This document shows, piece by piece, positions 35,360-46,828 of a DNA stretch of 64,000 nucleotides. Source of the DNA: Ottelia alismoides (lineage: Eukaryota; Streptophyta; Magnoliopsida; Alismatales; Hydrocharitaceae); NCBI GenBank assembly GCA_037367405.1, contig JAZKJV010002623.1:124001-188000 (forward strand), given 5' to 3'. Each line of letters opens with the position of its first letter. Position 1 is the stretch's first letter. The notes beneath the pieces were generated by a model. It had not been told where the DNA came from and did not search any database. It saw nothing but the letters and a program-made list of their open reading frames with translations. The position numbers and the translations under genes were made by a program.

Positions 35360-36243
35360 AGCTCAACATGGATGAGGTGGTGAGGAGGCAAAATCCTTGG
35401 GCTTGGAGTAGCATACAGGGGTAGTACATCTAGTTGGAACCTCCCATCCTCCTCTAGGGAGGGATGTGCACCTCAACCTAGTCTAGTAGTGTTGAGGTCT
35501 AACGACAAGAGAGTGTTGGTTGCAATAATGCTTCAAAAGAGGGATAATCTGCTGGCTCAAGAAGAAAAACTCTTTATGTATATGCTGCATCTTGTAGATA
35601 TGCTGTATATATAAGTCAAACAAATGTGCAAAATTGCAAAAACTCAAAAAATGGAGACATGCCTGGTTGAAAATAAAATGCCTGCCAGAGTGTATCTAGT
35701 GAATAAGCAAAGCTTATGTATTGCACCATCTCATCTCAAGGAAGCTTGCAGCTGGAGACATAGCTACAATGGTTAATCTCTAAGGCTACGTGGCTACACT
35801 AGTCACGGTCCATTCTCTTATTTCCCCTCTTCATGAGCTGGCTGTAATTGAACATAGAAGGGATACCCCGCTCCTCGAGAAAAGAGTTGCTAGATGAGGG
35901 GATTAGAGTTACCTTGTTGAGGGAGGTTGTTTCTTTGCCATTTTTAAGGTGGGGAGTTACACATAACTTACACAGTACAAGGAAGATTCATAGTCATTAG
36001 AGTTTGCGTATGTAGACTTCTTATGACCTGGTTGTTAAGGATTCCTGACCATAGAAATGTGGAACTTGAAGGCTATTGTGTGTTAAATCTATTTCCCAAT
36101 AAGGTTCCGCTAAATTAATAATCCAAAGGTCAGTTTGAGCTCCATACTCCAATTTAATGAAGATAAGTTTAATAATCAACTTTGACTCTTTCTTTTTCTT
36201 GCTTTCACTTCCTTTTCAAATAAGTGTTTCCTAAGGGACTAGC

Positions 36244-36262
36244 AAAGGTAAAGTATAGGGGA
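36244..36262 (+). other. A polypurine tract
   Basis: AAAGGTAAAGTATAGGGGA lies directly before the 3' LTR start TGATG at 36263. The same tract precedes C's 3' LTR. Confidence 0.8.
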
Positions 36263-36267
36263 TGATG
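36263..36267. repeat. Target duplication of B2, left copy (start of A 3' LTR)
   Basis: TGATG, identical to 46829-46833. These five bases are also the first five of A's 3' LTR. Confidence 0.9.
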
Positions 36268-36775
36268 TGAAGAACGTGGTGAGATCCTCAAGCGCATCAC
36301 GGAAGCGTGGGCATCGTATCGAATACGATGAAGAACGACTAGTTGAACTAGTTGTTTTATGCAACGGAAATTAAATTTTTTTCATGTGATGAAACCACAT
36401 GATCTGAGAACACTTCTAGGATCGTTTCGTCTAAACCACAAACAAGTAATAGGATTACCTCTTGAAGCGTGGTTGCGATCGAGTCTCTAAACGAAGATAC
36501 CTCCTGTCTCAAGTCCGATCCGACGGAGGAGACGCTTGCGAGCGTGTTAATGAAACACGTGCTTCTCACAATCCATGTTGATGATCCAAGCGACGGATCT
36601 CCTGATCTAGACACACGAGATCCGACGTCTTCTTCATGATCGAGACACATCGAAGGAGACGGAGATCCATGAGCAAACGATCAGACAACATAACGACGAC
36701 ACTGCAACGATGGAGAACCTCTCTAGGGCATCCATGGTGGATGGCACAAGAGAGAGAGAGGAAGAGAGGGCATGT

Positions 36776-36784
<9 letters not shown>

Positions 36785-36815
<31 letters not shown>
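36785..36815. repeat. (GA)n microsatellite in LTR
   Basis: Thirty-one bases of pure GA. The other LTR has only short interrupted GA at 44725-44765, so this repeat expanded after insertion or contracted in the partner. Confidence 0.9.
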
Positions 36816-36817
<2 letters not shown>

Positions 36818-37248
36818 CCTTATGTTCTATTGTGTGTAAAGAAGAGAAAAGGGGTGCCTCTCCTTTTATAATATTTTGGGATCCATGGATCTCAATCCAT
36901 GGACAACACAAATCCAATGGCTCTTACTGATTGTGTTTCTTTTAATGGCTAAGATTTATGTTGGTAAAAACCAACAATAATTAATTTAATTTAGATTAAA
37001 TATATATTGATAAATCAATATGATTTAATCCCAAATTAAATCAACCAAGCATGGAGATTATGGAATGAAGATTGCCTCCTTCCATAATATTGGATTTGGT
37101 GGCAATCTCATGCAATCTCATGAGATCTCATGAGATTACATCATTACATGGAAATCTCCAAGATTTAGAACAACAATTGTTGTAAATTATTCTACAAAAA
37201 TAATTCATAATTATTTTGTGAATATTATAATCTTGCCATTGGAAAATT

Positions 37249-37620
37249 GTGAATCACATTCACAACCCAAAATGAAATGTGAATTACATTTTCAATTAAT
37301 TGTCCAATGTGAATCCAATTCACATCAACATTTAATTAACAAATGTAAATTACAAATAGCTCTCTCTTATATATTATAAATCACATTTATGATATATATG
37401 ACTAATATGGATATTGCTATCCACATTATTCATATCCATGATAATTAAATCACATTTAATCATCTTGGATCTCTATTCTCGTGTGCCCAAATAATATGAA
37501 TCACATTCACATTATTCACATATTTGATAATTAAATCACATTTAATTATCTTAGATAACTCTCCTTATAATATGAATCAAATTCATATTATTCATGATAA
37601 TTAAATCACATTTAATTATC
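37249..37620. repeat. Cluster of eleven short palindromes in Copia LTR
   Basis: Palindromes are at 37249-37263, 37275-37291, 37307-37325, 37344-37354, 37376-37390, 37409-37422, 37440-37464, 37491-37515, 37526-37550, 37567-37591 and 37596-37620. Most have the centre AAT-CAC-ATT or a close variant. The last three are perfect, with 11-bp arms (GATAATTAAAT or ATAATATGAAT) and a 3-base centre. The cluster recurs in the other LTR (about 45190-45560) and in B1 (6760-7140; part at 60-175). Confidence 0.85.
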
Positions 37621-38899
37621 AATTTTCTCAATGCTCGGATACACATATCAACAATGAAATTATCCTGAACTCTTTCAAGGATAATGCGCTTTTTCCACGG
37701 ATACTTGGATATAAGGACATGGCGATTGTATTGTTCCACGTATAGTGACTTGGATATTAAGATCACATCTCAAATCCAGATCGCGTGCCTCCCATAGATG
37801 CTTGATAAAATCAAGACCGCAAATCTAATGTTTTCATTGCATATGAATCACATTTAAATCAATGTCCAACATTTGGACCAAGATCAGATTACTTCTCTAC
37901 TTAGAGGAGTCACTAAAATCCAGACCCGTTTCATCACTCCCTGGGAATGGAAGCGTCATGGTTATACAATCGTTTGTGATCACATCACCCTCGGGTATTC
38001 CCAATACCTGTACATCCTGCACACTGAAAGGCTTAGAATAAACCCGAAGTATTGGATCAACTTTATACTGTCTACTTCATGGTTTTATTAGTAAGTTTCT
38101 CATTCGATCATTGGAAGTTGGTATCGATCATATACTTTCCAAAAGCATATGTCATACCTAGGTCTTGATCATATACTTTCCAAAAGTATATATCAAACCT
38201 ACAAATTCAGTCAAGCTTCCAAAGCGAGATGACCGTGTACGGAATTTGATTCTTCTCAATATCTCATGAGTGAGCTCATGCCTTCCGGTTCAGTAAATGA
38301 ACATGTATGATCCCTTTGAGAGATCGTATTACTCATATGCCCTTATATGCACTCCAGCGCGCCGGTGTATATACCTTGGTTAGGTCATCAACCTATTGGT
38401 CTACCAAATGTACATATTCAGACATATAGTAACACATCTGTATCCGATCAGAGGATGCGTGCCTGTATCGTGACAGCATACGATATAGGACTTTGGTTAT
38501 CTTGATCTCGTCAAGTCAACTCTTTGACCTAACTAATCTGACACCTCCGAATCTCTATTCCTACGTAGAGGACCTGCATCAAGAGGTCGGTCAGATATCA
38601 GCCTAACTGAGAAAGGATTGCCATCTCCTACTCAGGCTGGAGATCATCTCTTAACAATCATTTGACGGTGCTTCATGAGTCCTCAATCTAACCCTTTAGA
38701 TATTCATCCAAGCACCAGTCTCTATGACTCAATTATTGAATCAACAGCTTTATGATTATTTAGATGGCCATGGTACATAATCCTAATTGTACTAAGGGAC
38801 CTATTATGCAAATTATTTATTCTTCATTTCAGATCAGAGAATGATATTTGCAATAACATTTATTGCATAATGGCTTGCCGTGGGCTCGCATGTCCAACA

Positions 38900-38911
38900 A
38901 TCTCCCACTAG
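38900..38911 (-). other. B2 polypurine tract
   Basis: CTAGTGGGAGAT on the element strand, immediately before the 3' LTR start TGTTGGAC. Confidence 0.8.
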
Positions 38912-41900
38912 CCCAAAGAGCCATTAATGGGCTAATAATTGAAAATCGCACTCATATGACAATCATAGACTATCTAGAAAATAGCTAGGTAAGTTCATCA
39001 ATCACTTTGTTCCTGCTAGACTACGCCATGTCCCTTTACGGCACTTGCATATCCCCAGTAACAGTGCTCGCATCTAATGCAAATGTTGCATCTTATGCAA
39101 CCAATACTCAATCTTGTTAGTTATAGTATCCTTGACACTATAGTTTAACAGTTATCATTTCTAGTATTTCCATAATCCTTATCAGAATATCATTATTCCT
39201 GGAGATCTCTATCTCTAAAGGTATCCAAAGTTAAGACCTTTTAGATCACTATCCATAGTCTTACTTTATTGAAGATAAGACATGGAGATCACTATCTCGA
39301 AAGTCTTGTCAAATTTGAAGATTTTGTTATTACTGCAAACAAGTGTTTTCTCTCCATAGTAGGATTAGCAACACTTTACTACTCCCACTGCATGGCAGAT
39401 ATCTGTCTTTTGTACACATCTAGCATACACTCAGCTTCTCATAACTAATGCACAATTGAAAGTATTTCTAGTATTTACTTCCTCAATTCTTTGAGGTGCT
39501 ATCACTTTAGATAGGTCAGTACCATATCTTAAGGGATGGAAGCCTTTCTTGGAATTTTCCAGAAATGAAATATATTCAAGGTGTACTACTATTGCGACAG
39601 TCCCAATACCCTCTTCTCTTTGCTTCTGAACACCTTCAGAACTAAGATCCATGAGGTATCCTTGAGATCATATCTCAAGTTATGGAACAACCAGATAACA
39701 AAACACTTATTATTATCCTTATATCATTTTAAATGATTAGGATATCATCTACATTTAGCACGATGAACACAAAGGCACTCCCACTAAGCTTCACATGGCT
39801 CATCAAGATTCTATCTGAAATCATAACATTTATAATATCATAAAATCTTATGGTCCAACTTCAAGAAGGTTATTTGAGTCCATAGATGGATTCCTTAGCT
39901 TGCACATCTTGTTTTCCTCAACCATGAAGCCCTGGGGATACTTCATGTGAATATCCTCAGAGAGGTATTCATAGAGGAATGCAATCTTCACTTACATCTT
40001 GAAGATACGATAGTCAAGTTGTGTAGCTAAGGTTAGCAATATTCTGATGATTTTAATCATGGTTACTAAAAAGCAAGTCTCATCGCAAGCGATGTCTTCT
40101 TTCTTCATGTGTAGCTCATGGCTACGAACCGTGCTTTGAAGGTCTCTTCTTTATCAACAGGTTCCCTTTCTCTTGAAGATCCATTTACACCTTTACAGGT
40201 CTTACTCATACAGGTGGATCCTCGAGGGTCCATATACAACACTTGTATATGAAATCTACATTAGACTTTTATTGCTAACAATCCATCTATCCATGCTATG
40301 ATCTTCAGAAACTTCATCACATGAAGTTCGATCATTGTCTGATTTCTCTGACACATGGAATCCATCATCAAACTTATTTGAAGAGGTATTAGTGTTTCAT
40401 CTTTAATTGTCCTTTTAGTTTCCAATTTCAGGAGCCTCATTATCTTCTCAAGATTAAATGAGTTCCTACACTTCATTTTCATCTTGATTCTCAAGAGAGT
40501 CATCATCTAAGAATCACATTCTCAGATATGAGATCTTTTAAGAATCTCAAGGTTATAAAGTAGGTATCCAATACCATCCTTTATTTTCCTAATGAAGTAA
40601 CACTCTCTAGTGCTCAATTCCAGCTTACTTGCATGGAATCTTATTAAGGATATATAATATGGTCTCTACTACATATATACTTGAATACTAAGAGGAAATT
40701 ATGCTAAAATTCATCATTGATCAAATCATGTCACACATGATCCAATCGTATCTCCCTACAACTCCATTGAGTTAAGGTAAGTTAGGAGGATTGAGATAAA
40801 AATGATATTCATATCTCCATAAGGTATCCTTTGAACTCATCTAACAGGTACAAGCTACTTAGATTAGATCAAATCCATTTTATTTTCCTTTAAATTTTGG
40901 TTGTAAACCAAAATAACGAAATCTTTGAATATTTCAAAGGTTTCTTTAGGTGAAGAGAAGAAATCTCATATCATACATAATCATCAATAGATATCAAATA
41001 TCCATAATGTTTACTATGATATAGATGATCAGTATACATCAATATGTATGAAATCCTGAATACCTAGACATCTTACACCATTCCCAAAGAAGGGTGTATT
41101 GGACATTTTACTTTGAATACAATATTAATAAGTATGTAAGTTTTGAAATTTTAGACATTCTAAAGTTTCATCTCTTACTAGTCTATTGATCAAATCAATA
41201 GACAAATGTCCAAGGCTTGATGCTAGATCATTGTCAAATGATCTTCATCCTCCTATTGATCTTAAGTTTAATTTCAGTATTTAGAAATGTTAATGAACCA
41301 TTCATTAATTTTCTAATTTAGTGGAGTCCACTAGATTTTAGATTACTATCTGAAATATCTCCATCATAACTCTTTATGATAGATTTATTACAGAATTCAT
41401 GTTTATTTCCAACATTTAGAAATAAACAATAAGTGTATTCTAATATCTAGGTCATAGATACATTCTCTAAGACTAAGGGCTCCCACTGAAATTGAGAAGT
41501 CTATCAATCCAATAGAGATTGTTACAACAATTGCATCAATATCCACGTAGAAGACTATAAACCTTAAGATCAAATTTTCCAGTCTTCTAAAATATATGCA
41601 ACCAGCAAGTGTCATTAGAAGATTGAGATACAATTATTAGACTTTGTCTTATCAAATAAGTAGGTCAATTTCAACGATTATATGTAGATTATTCTGATGT
41701 ACTATCTGATTCCTTCTCTAAGGATTCTAGATAGATTTGATAGTCATACTATCAATACATCAACTTATTGCAGTATTGGCATTCATCCAATTCTTTGGAT
41801 GTCATATGGAAGTCACAGAAGTACAGTCAACTCCTTGATTTTCCTTCTTACTTGGGTCCAACCCATGCTTCCACTGTGCTCCCTTTATCTATAAACAACC

Positions 41901-44225
41901 ATCGCTTAAGACTAAGGACTCTTATGTTAAATTCAAAAGAATTCAGTGTAAGGGTATTTCAACATTTATACATGCTTCATTAAATTAATACAATATGAAT
42001 ATTATGAAGCTTCTTGAATGACTAGAGTATAGACAATAGAATGATGACACTCATCATGTCTACATCCATCTAGACTCTTAAAACATTGGTTCAGGTAGGT
42101 ATTCAAACATTTTGAATACATCATCTCTTATGGAGCCACCATTTTGCATGATGCAGAGAACCATGTCATTCATGATTAAATGTTGAGAGCACATATGTAT
42201 ACCAGAACATCTTCTTAAGTCTTTATAAGGATTATTTGACAATTGCGATCATCATCGACATGTCACTTCCAAAGTACATTCGATGAGAGATCAAGACTAT
42301 AGAGACATACAAACCCTAGGGTTGTAATCCTATTATCTGTATAATTGTCATTCCTCATTAGTATGAGGAGACTTGCATATTGCAATCACATACATTACGT
42401 GTCCAACTGCAAGTACAATATCTGGATCATGAGTCCAATCCATGATATTTTACTGGTTATCATTGAGTATAACATTGAGTGGGTTTAACGAAGGATTATT
42501 TGAAATAAGAAATTTGCATAAGTGTATATATTTATATATATACATATTTTATTTTAATTTAGGAATTTTTATATCAAAGTTGTCTTGCCTTATTAACACT
42601 GAAAGTTCATTCCCTTAATCACTTTCAATGTAAGAGATATACTTACCATTATACCTCAGCAAGATCTGAGATCTCCTTCCTTATCATTATCACATCCCAA
42701 TAATATGAGAACCTGTGACTCCGATAAAAAGAAGCGGGAACACATTCTGCCTTGCAAGTACAACTTGCATTTTCCAATTCGATCTTTAACACCCGGGCCC
42801 ACCACCCCTAAGGTGATGTTGACCCGTCATTAATTGAACAAACCGTCAATAGGAATACAACTCTCTATGCACAATCCAATATCGCCCCAATAATATGAGG
42901 ACCCGATATTGGGGTCACTACGTATACGTCCTTTTTCGAGAAGCGAAGAGCCTGATCCAAATGGCTTGTATGCAGGAGCTGTCACTTCGGACAGGCGTCT
43001 CCGACATACACTCTCTGGCGACGGAACCCTTCGCCTTGACGGGAGACCATGGATGTCACTTATGTGATCCTCCATATCATATTCAAATTTAATTAATCAT
43101 TATGAATCATATTCATTATGATTAATTCTTCCAAGAGAATTAACACATCTATTTATAATAGAGTGTCTTAATATTAATTGGATTCCAATTAATCTAATCA
43201 TATTAAATCAATGATCCAATCAATATCCAACAAACAATCTTTATTGTTACTTGAATTATGGTAATATCTCAAATACGTATTATTTTGGATTTTAATAATC
43301 AGAAATACATCATGATTTCTTAAGCATTATACTAACCATACCGCTGTCATGGTCAGTACCGACAGGAGTAGGACAGACCGCACACGGTGCAACCTGCTAC
43401 ACAAACGCTCCCCGACTAGACACCATATCCACCTCGAGAAAGAATAATGCAAAATAGATCACTTTGTACTTGAAAAATCATCGGTTCTTCAACCGAAATT
43501 ATATCATATAATAATAATCAAAACAATTTTGATTAGCATTATAATGAGAATTCCTAAACAAATCCCAAATCCTATTCAAGCAACGTGTTTGTTGGAATGT
43601 AGATCATGTAACCAATTAGTGATCTAGATCGCATCTAATAAAATATTGGTTAAGTTAATGTCATTTATGGAAATAATTGTCATAAAATATTTTACAAATA
43701 TTTATGTACAATTATTTCAGGAAATTAAACAATTTAATTTCACTAATTGATTAAATGATAATCACTAGGTTCTTAATTAGGAAAGTATTTCCAGCCGTCA
43801 CCCTCACTTATTAAAAATACCATATCTCAATCAATTTAAATCCAAATTAAGCAAAATAAGTTTTAAAAGTTTGATAATTTGATTTACAACATAACCTAAG
43901 TAATTTGCACACATTTTAAGGCGTTTCACAACCGCAATTAACTCTTTAAGTACGTTGAGATTCGCAGTCCCCGAAACTGTGGATACATGTTCATTAAAAT
44001 GAGCATAACTTGAGCAAATGGAATCGAAATCACGCAAACTCAGATACTACGGTTTCCTTATTCAATGGGGAATAAAATAAAATTACTATATTCGTGTTTA
44101 AATAATTTAACAGAAAATAGTCTCAAAACAGAGATGCGAAAATGAAATGCAAGAAAACTTTCGCAAAACCTAATGAACCCAAGTCATCCTCGGTTCATGG
44201 ATCGCATCCAAAACCTTCGAGATAA
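38912..44225 (-). pseudogene. B2 Copia polyprotein remnant
   Basis: No intact frame is left. The RT active site is readable as FIVLNVDDI in the reverse complement of 39741-39767, followed by LII, a stop, and NDI, the usual LLIGND context. The connection segment at 39431-39652 retains RYGTDLSK. Other domains (Gag, protease, integrase) should lie between about 40 and 43.9 kb, but I cannot identify them by eye. The frame 42830-43075 and similar ones are not convincing. The part near 43911-44225, next to the PBS, is the leader. Confidence 0.75.
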
Positions 44226-44238
44226 GGCTCTGATACCA
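44226..44238 (-). other. B2 primer-binding site for initiator tRNA-Met
   Basis: TGGTATCAGAGCC on the element strand, two bases after the LTR end. It is the complement of the 3' end of plant initiator tRNA-Met, the standard Copia primer. Confidence 0.92.
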
Positions 44239-44240
44239 CT

Positions 44241-46828
44241 TGAAGGATATGGTGAGATCCTCAAGCACATCACGGAAGCGTGGGCATCGTATCGAATATG
44301 ATGAAGAACGACTAGTCGAACTAGTTGTTCTATGCAGCGGGAATTAAAATTTTTTTCATGTGACGAAACCACATGATCCGAGAAAACTTCTAGGATCATT
44401 TCTTCTAAACCACAAACAAGTAATAGGATTACCTCTTGAAGCGTGGTTGCAATCGAGTCTCTAAACAAAGAGACCTCCTGTCTCGAGTCCGATCCGACGG
44501 AGTAGACGCTTGCGAGCGCGTTGATGAAACACGTGCTTCTCGCAATCCATGTTGATGATCCAAGCGACGGATCTCCTGATCTTGGCACATGAGATCTGAC
44601 GTCTTATTTACGAGAGAGGCACACCGAATGAGATGGAGATCCACAAGCAAACGATCGGGCAGCATAACGACGACGCTGCGACGATGGAGAACCTCTCTAC
44701 GGCATCCATGGTGGAAGACACAAGAGAGAGAGGAAGAGAGGGTGTGTAGAGAGAAAGAGAGATAGAGCTTTATGTTCTCTTGTGTGTAAAGAAGAGCAAA
44801 GGGGTGCCTTTCCTTTTATAATATTTTGTGATCCATGGATCTCAATCCATGGACAACACAGATCCAATGGCTCTCATTGATTGTGTTTCTTTTAGTGGCT
44901 AAGATTTGTGTTGGTAAAAACCAACAACAATTAATTTAATTTAGATTAAATATATAATGATAAATCAATATGATTTAATTCCAAATTAAATCAATCAAGC
45001 ATCAAGATTATGGAATGAAGATTGCCTCCTTCCATAATATTGGATTTGGTGGCATTCTCATGCAATCTCATGAGATTATATTATTCCATGGAAATCTCCA
45101 AGATTTACAACAACACTTGTTGTAAATTATTCTACAAAAATAATTCATAATTATTTTGTGAATATTGCAATCTTGCCATTGGAAAATTGTGAATGACATT
45201 CACAATCCAAAATAAAATGTGAATTACATTTTCAATTAATTGTCCAATGTGAATCTAATTTACATCAACATTTAATTAACAAATGTAAATTAAAAATAGC
45301 TCTCTCTTATATATTATAAATCAAATTTATAATATATATGACTAATATGGATATTGCTATCCACATTATTCATATCCATGATAATTAAATCACATTTAAT
45401 CATCTTGGATCTCTCTCGTATGCCCAAATAATATGAATCGCATTCACATTATTCACATCTTTGATTAATAAATCACATTTAATTATCTTAGATAACTCTC
45501 CTTATAATATGAATCAAATTCATATTATTCATGATAATTAAATCACATTTAATTATCAATTTTCTCGATGCTCGGATACACATATCAACAATGAAATTAT
45601 CCTGAACTCTTTCAAGGATAATGCACTTTCTCCGCGGATACTTGGAGATAAGTACATGGCGATTGTATCGTTCCACGTATAGTGACTTAGATATTAAGAT
45701 CACATCTCAAATACAGATCAAGGGCCTCCCATAGATGCTTGATAAAATCAAGACCGCGAATCTAATCTTTTCATTGCATCTGAATCACATTCACATCAAT
45801 GTTTAACATTTGGACCAAGATCAAATTAGTTCTCTACTGAGAGGAGTCACTAAAATCGAAACCCGTTTCATCACTCCCTAGGAATGGAAGCGTCATGGTT
45901 ATACAATCGTTTATGATCACATCACCCTCAAGTATTCCCAATACCTGTACATCCTGCATACTGGAAGACTCAGAATAAACCCGAAGTATTGGATCAACTT
46001 TATCCCGTCTACTTTATGGTTTTATCAGTAAGTTTCTCATTCGATTATTGGGAGTTGGTATCCATCATATAATTTCCAAAAGCATATGTCATACCTAGGT
46101 CTTGATCATATACTTTCCAATAGTATATATCAAACCTACAAATTTAGTAAAGCTTCCAAAGCGAGACGACCGTGCACGAAATTTGATTCTTCCCAATATC
46201 TCATGAGTGAGGTCATGCCTTTCGGTTCAATAAATGAACCTGTATGATCCCTTTGAGAGATCGTATTACTCATATGCCCTTATATGCACACCAGTGCGCC
46301 GGTGTATAGACCTTGGTTAGGTCATCAACCTATTGGTCTGCCAAATGTACATAGATAGTAACACATCTGTCTCCAGTCAGAGGATGCGTTCCTGTATCGT
46401 GACAGCATACCATATAGGACTTTGGTTATCTCGATCTCGTTAAGTCAACTCTTTGACCTAACTAATCTGACACCTTCGAATCTCCATTCCTATGCAGAGG
46501 ACTTGCATCAAGAGGTCGGTTAGATATCAGCCTAACTGAGAAAGGATTGCCATCTCCTACTCAGACTGGAGATCATCTCTTAACAATCATTTGACAGTGC
46601 TTGATGAGTCCTTAATCTAACCCTTTAGATATTCAGCCAAGCACCAACCCCTATGATTCAATTATTGAATCAACAATTGTATGATTATTTAGATGGCCAT
46701 GGTAAATAACCCTAATTGTACTAAGGGACCTATTATGCAAATTATTTATTCTTCATTTCAGATTAGGGAATGATATTTGCAATAACATTTATTACGTAAT
46801 GGCTCGCCGTGGGCTCGCATGTCCAACA
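44241..46828 (-). repeat. B2 5' LTR
   Basis: This 2588-bp LTR runs on the plus strand from TGAAGGATAT to GTCCAACA. A sense frame (44184-44588) continues from the LTR through the PBS into the leader; no domain is recognised. Confidence 0.92.

Larger units (their letters stand above)
33997..36243 (+). other. A tail between pol and 3' LTR
   Basis: This is homologous to I 18147-20214 and C 59235-61685. It contains the inverted-repeat array (34130-34480), an A/T-rich segment with TTTGNAAA words (34550-34810) and the antisense short frame (35237-35359). No sense gene is seen. Confidence 0.7.
36268..38899 (-). repeat. B2 3' LTR
   Basis: This 2632-bp LTR runs on the plus strand from TGAAGAACG to GTCCAACA. 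It aligns with 44241-46828; the extra length is partly a longer GA run at 36785-36815. A sense frame at 36357-36650 is also present in the other LTR but has no recognisable domain and lies in the element's terminal repeat. Confidence 0.92.
36268..46828 (-). mobile_element. Copia LTR retrotransposon B2, structurally complete
   Basis: This is a 10.6-kb Ty1/Copia element on the minus strand, flanked by perfect TGATG duplications. In element order it has a 5' LTR (44241-46828), PBS for initiator tRNA-Met (44226-44238), a 5.3-kb decayed interior, PPT (38900-38911) and 3' LTR (36268-38899). The RT box identifies it as Copia. The lineage within Copia is unresolved because the polyprotein is too damaged. 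It is younger than A, which it splits, but its own coding region is dead. Confidence 0.92.

Noticed and set aside
33997..36262. Env-like gene expected in some Athila elements
   Set aside because: No sense frame, signal peptide or membrane segment is shared by the tails of A, I and C.
36357..36650. Sense frame in the Copia LTR, also at 44184-44588
   Set aside because: The second copy exists because LTRs are duplicates, so it is not independent evidence of conservation. No domain is seen.
37249..37620. CRISPR-like array
   Set aside because: The repeats are palindromes of varying sequence without constant repeat and spacer lengths, in a plant LTR.
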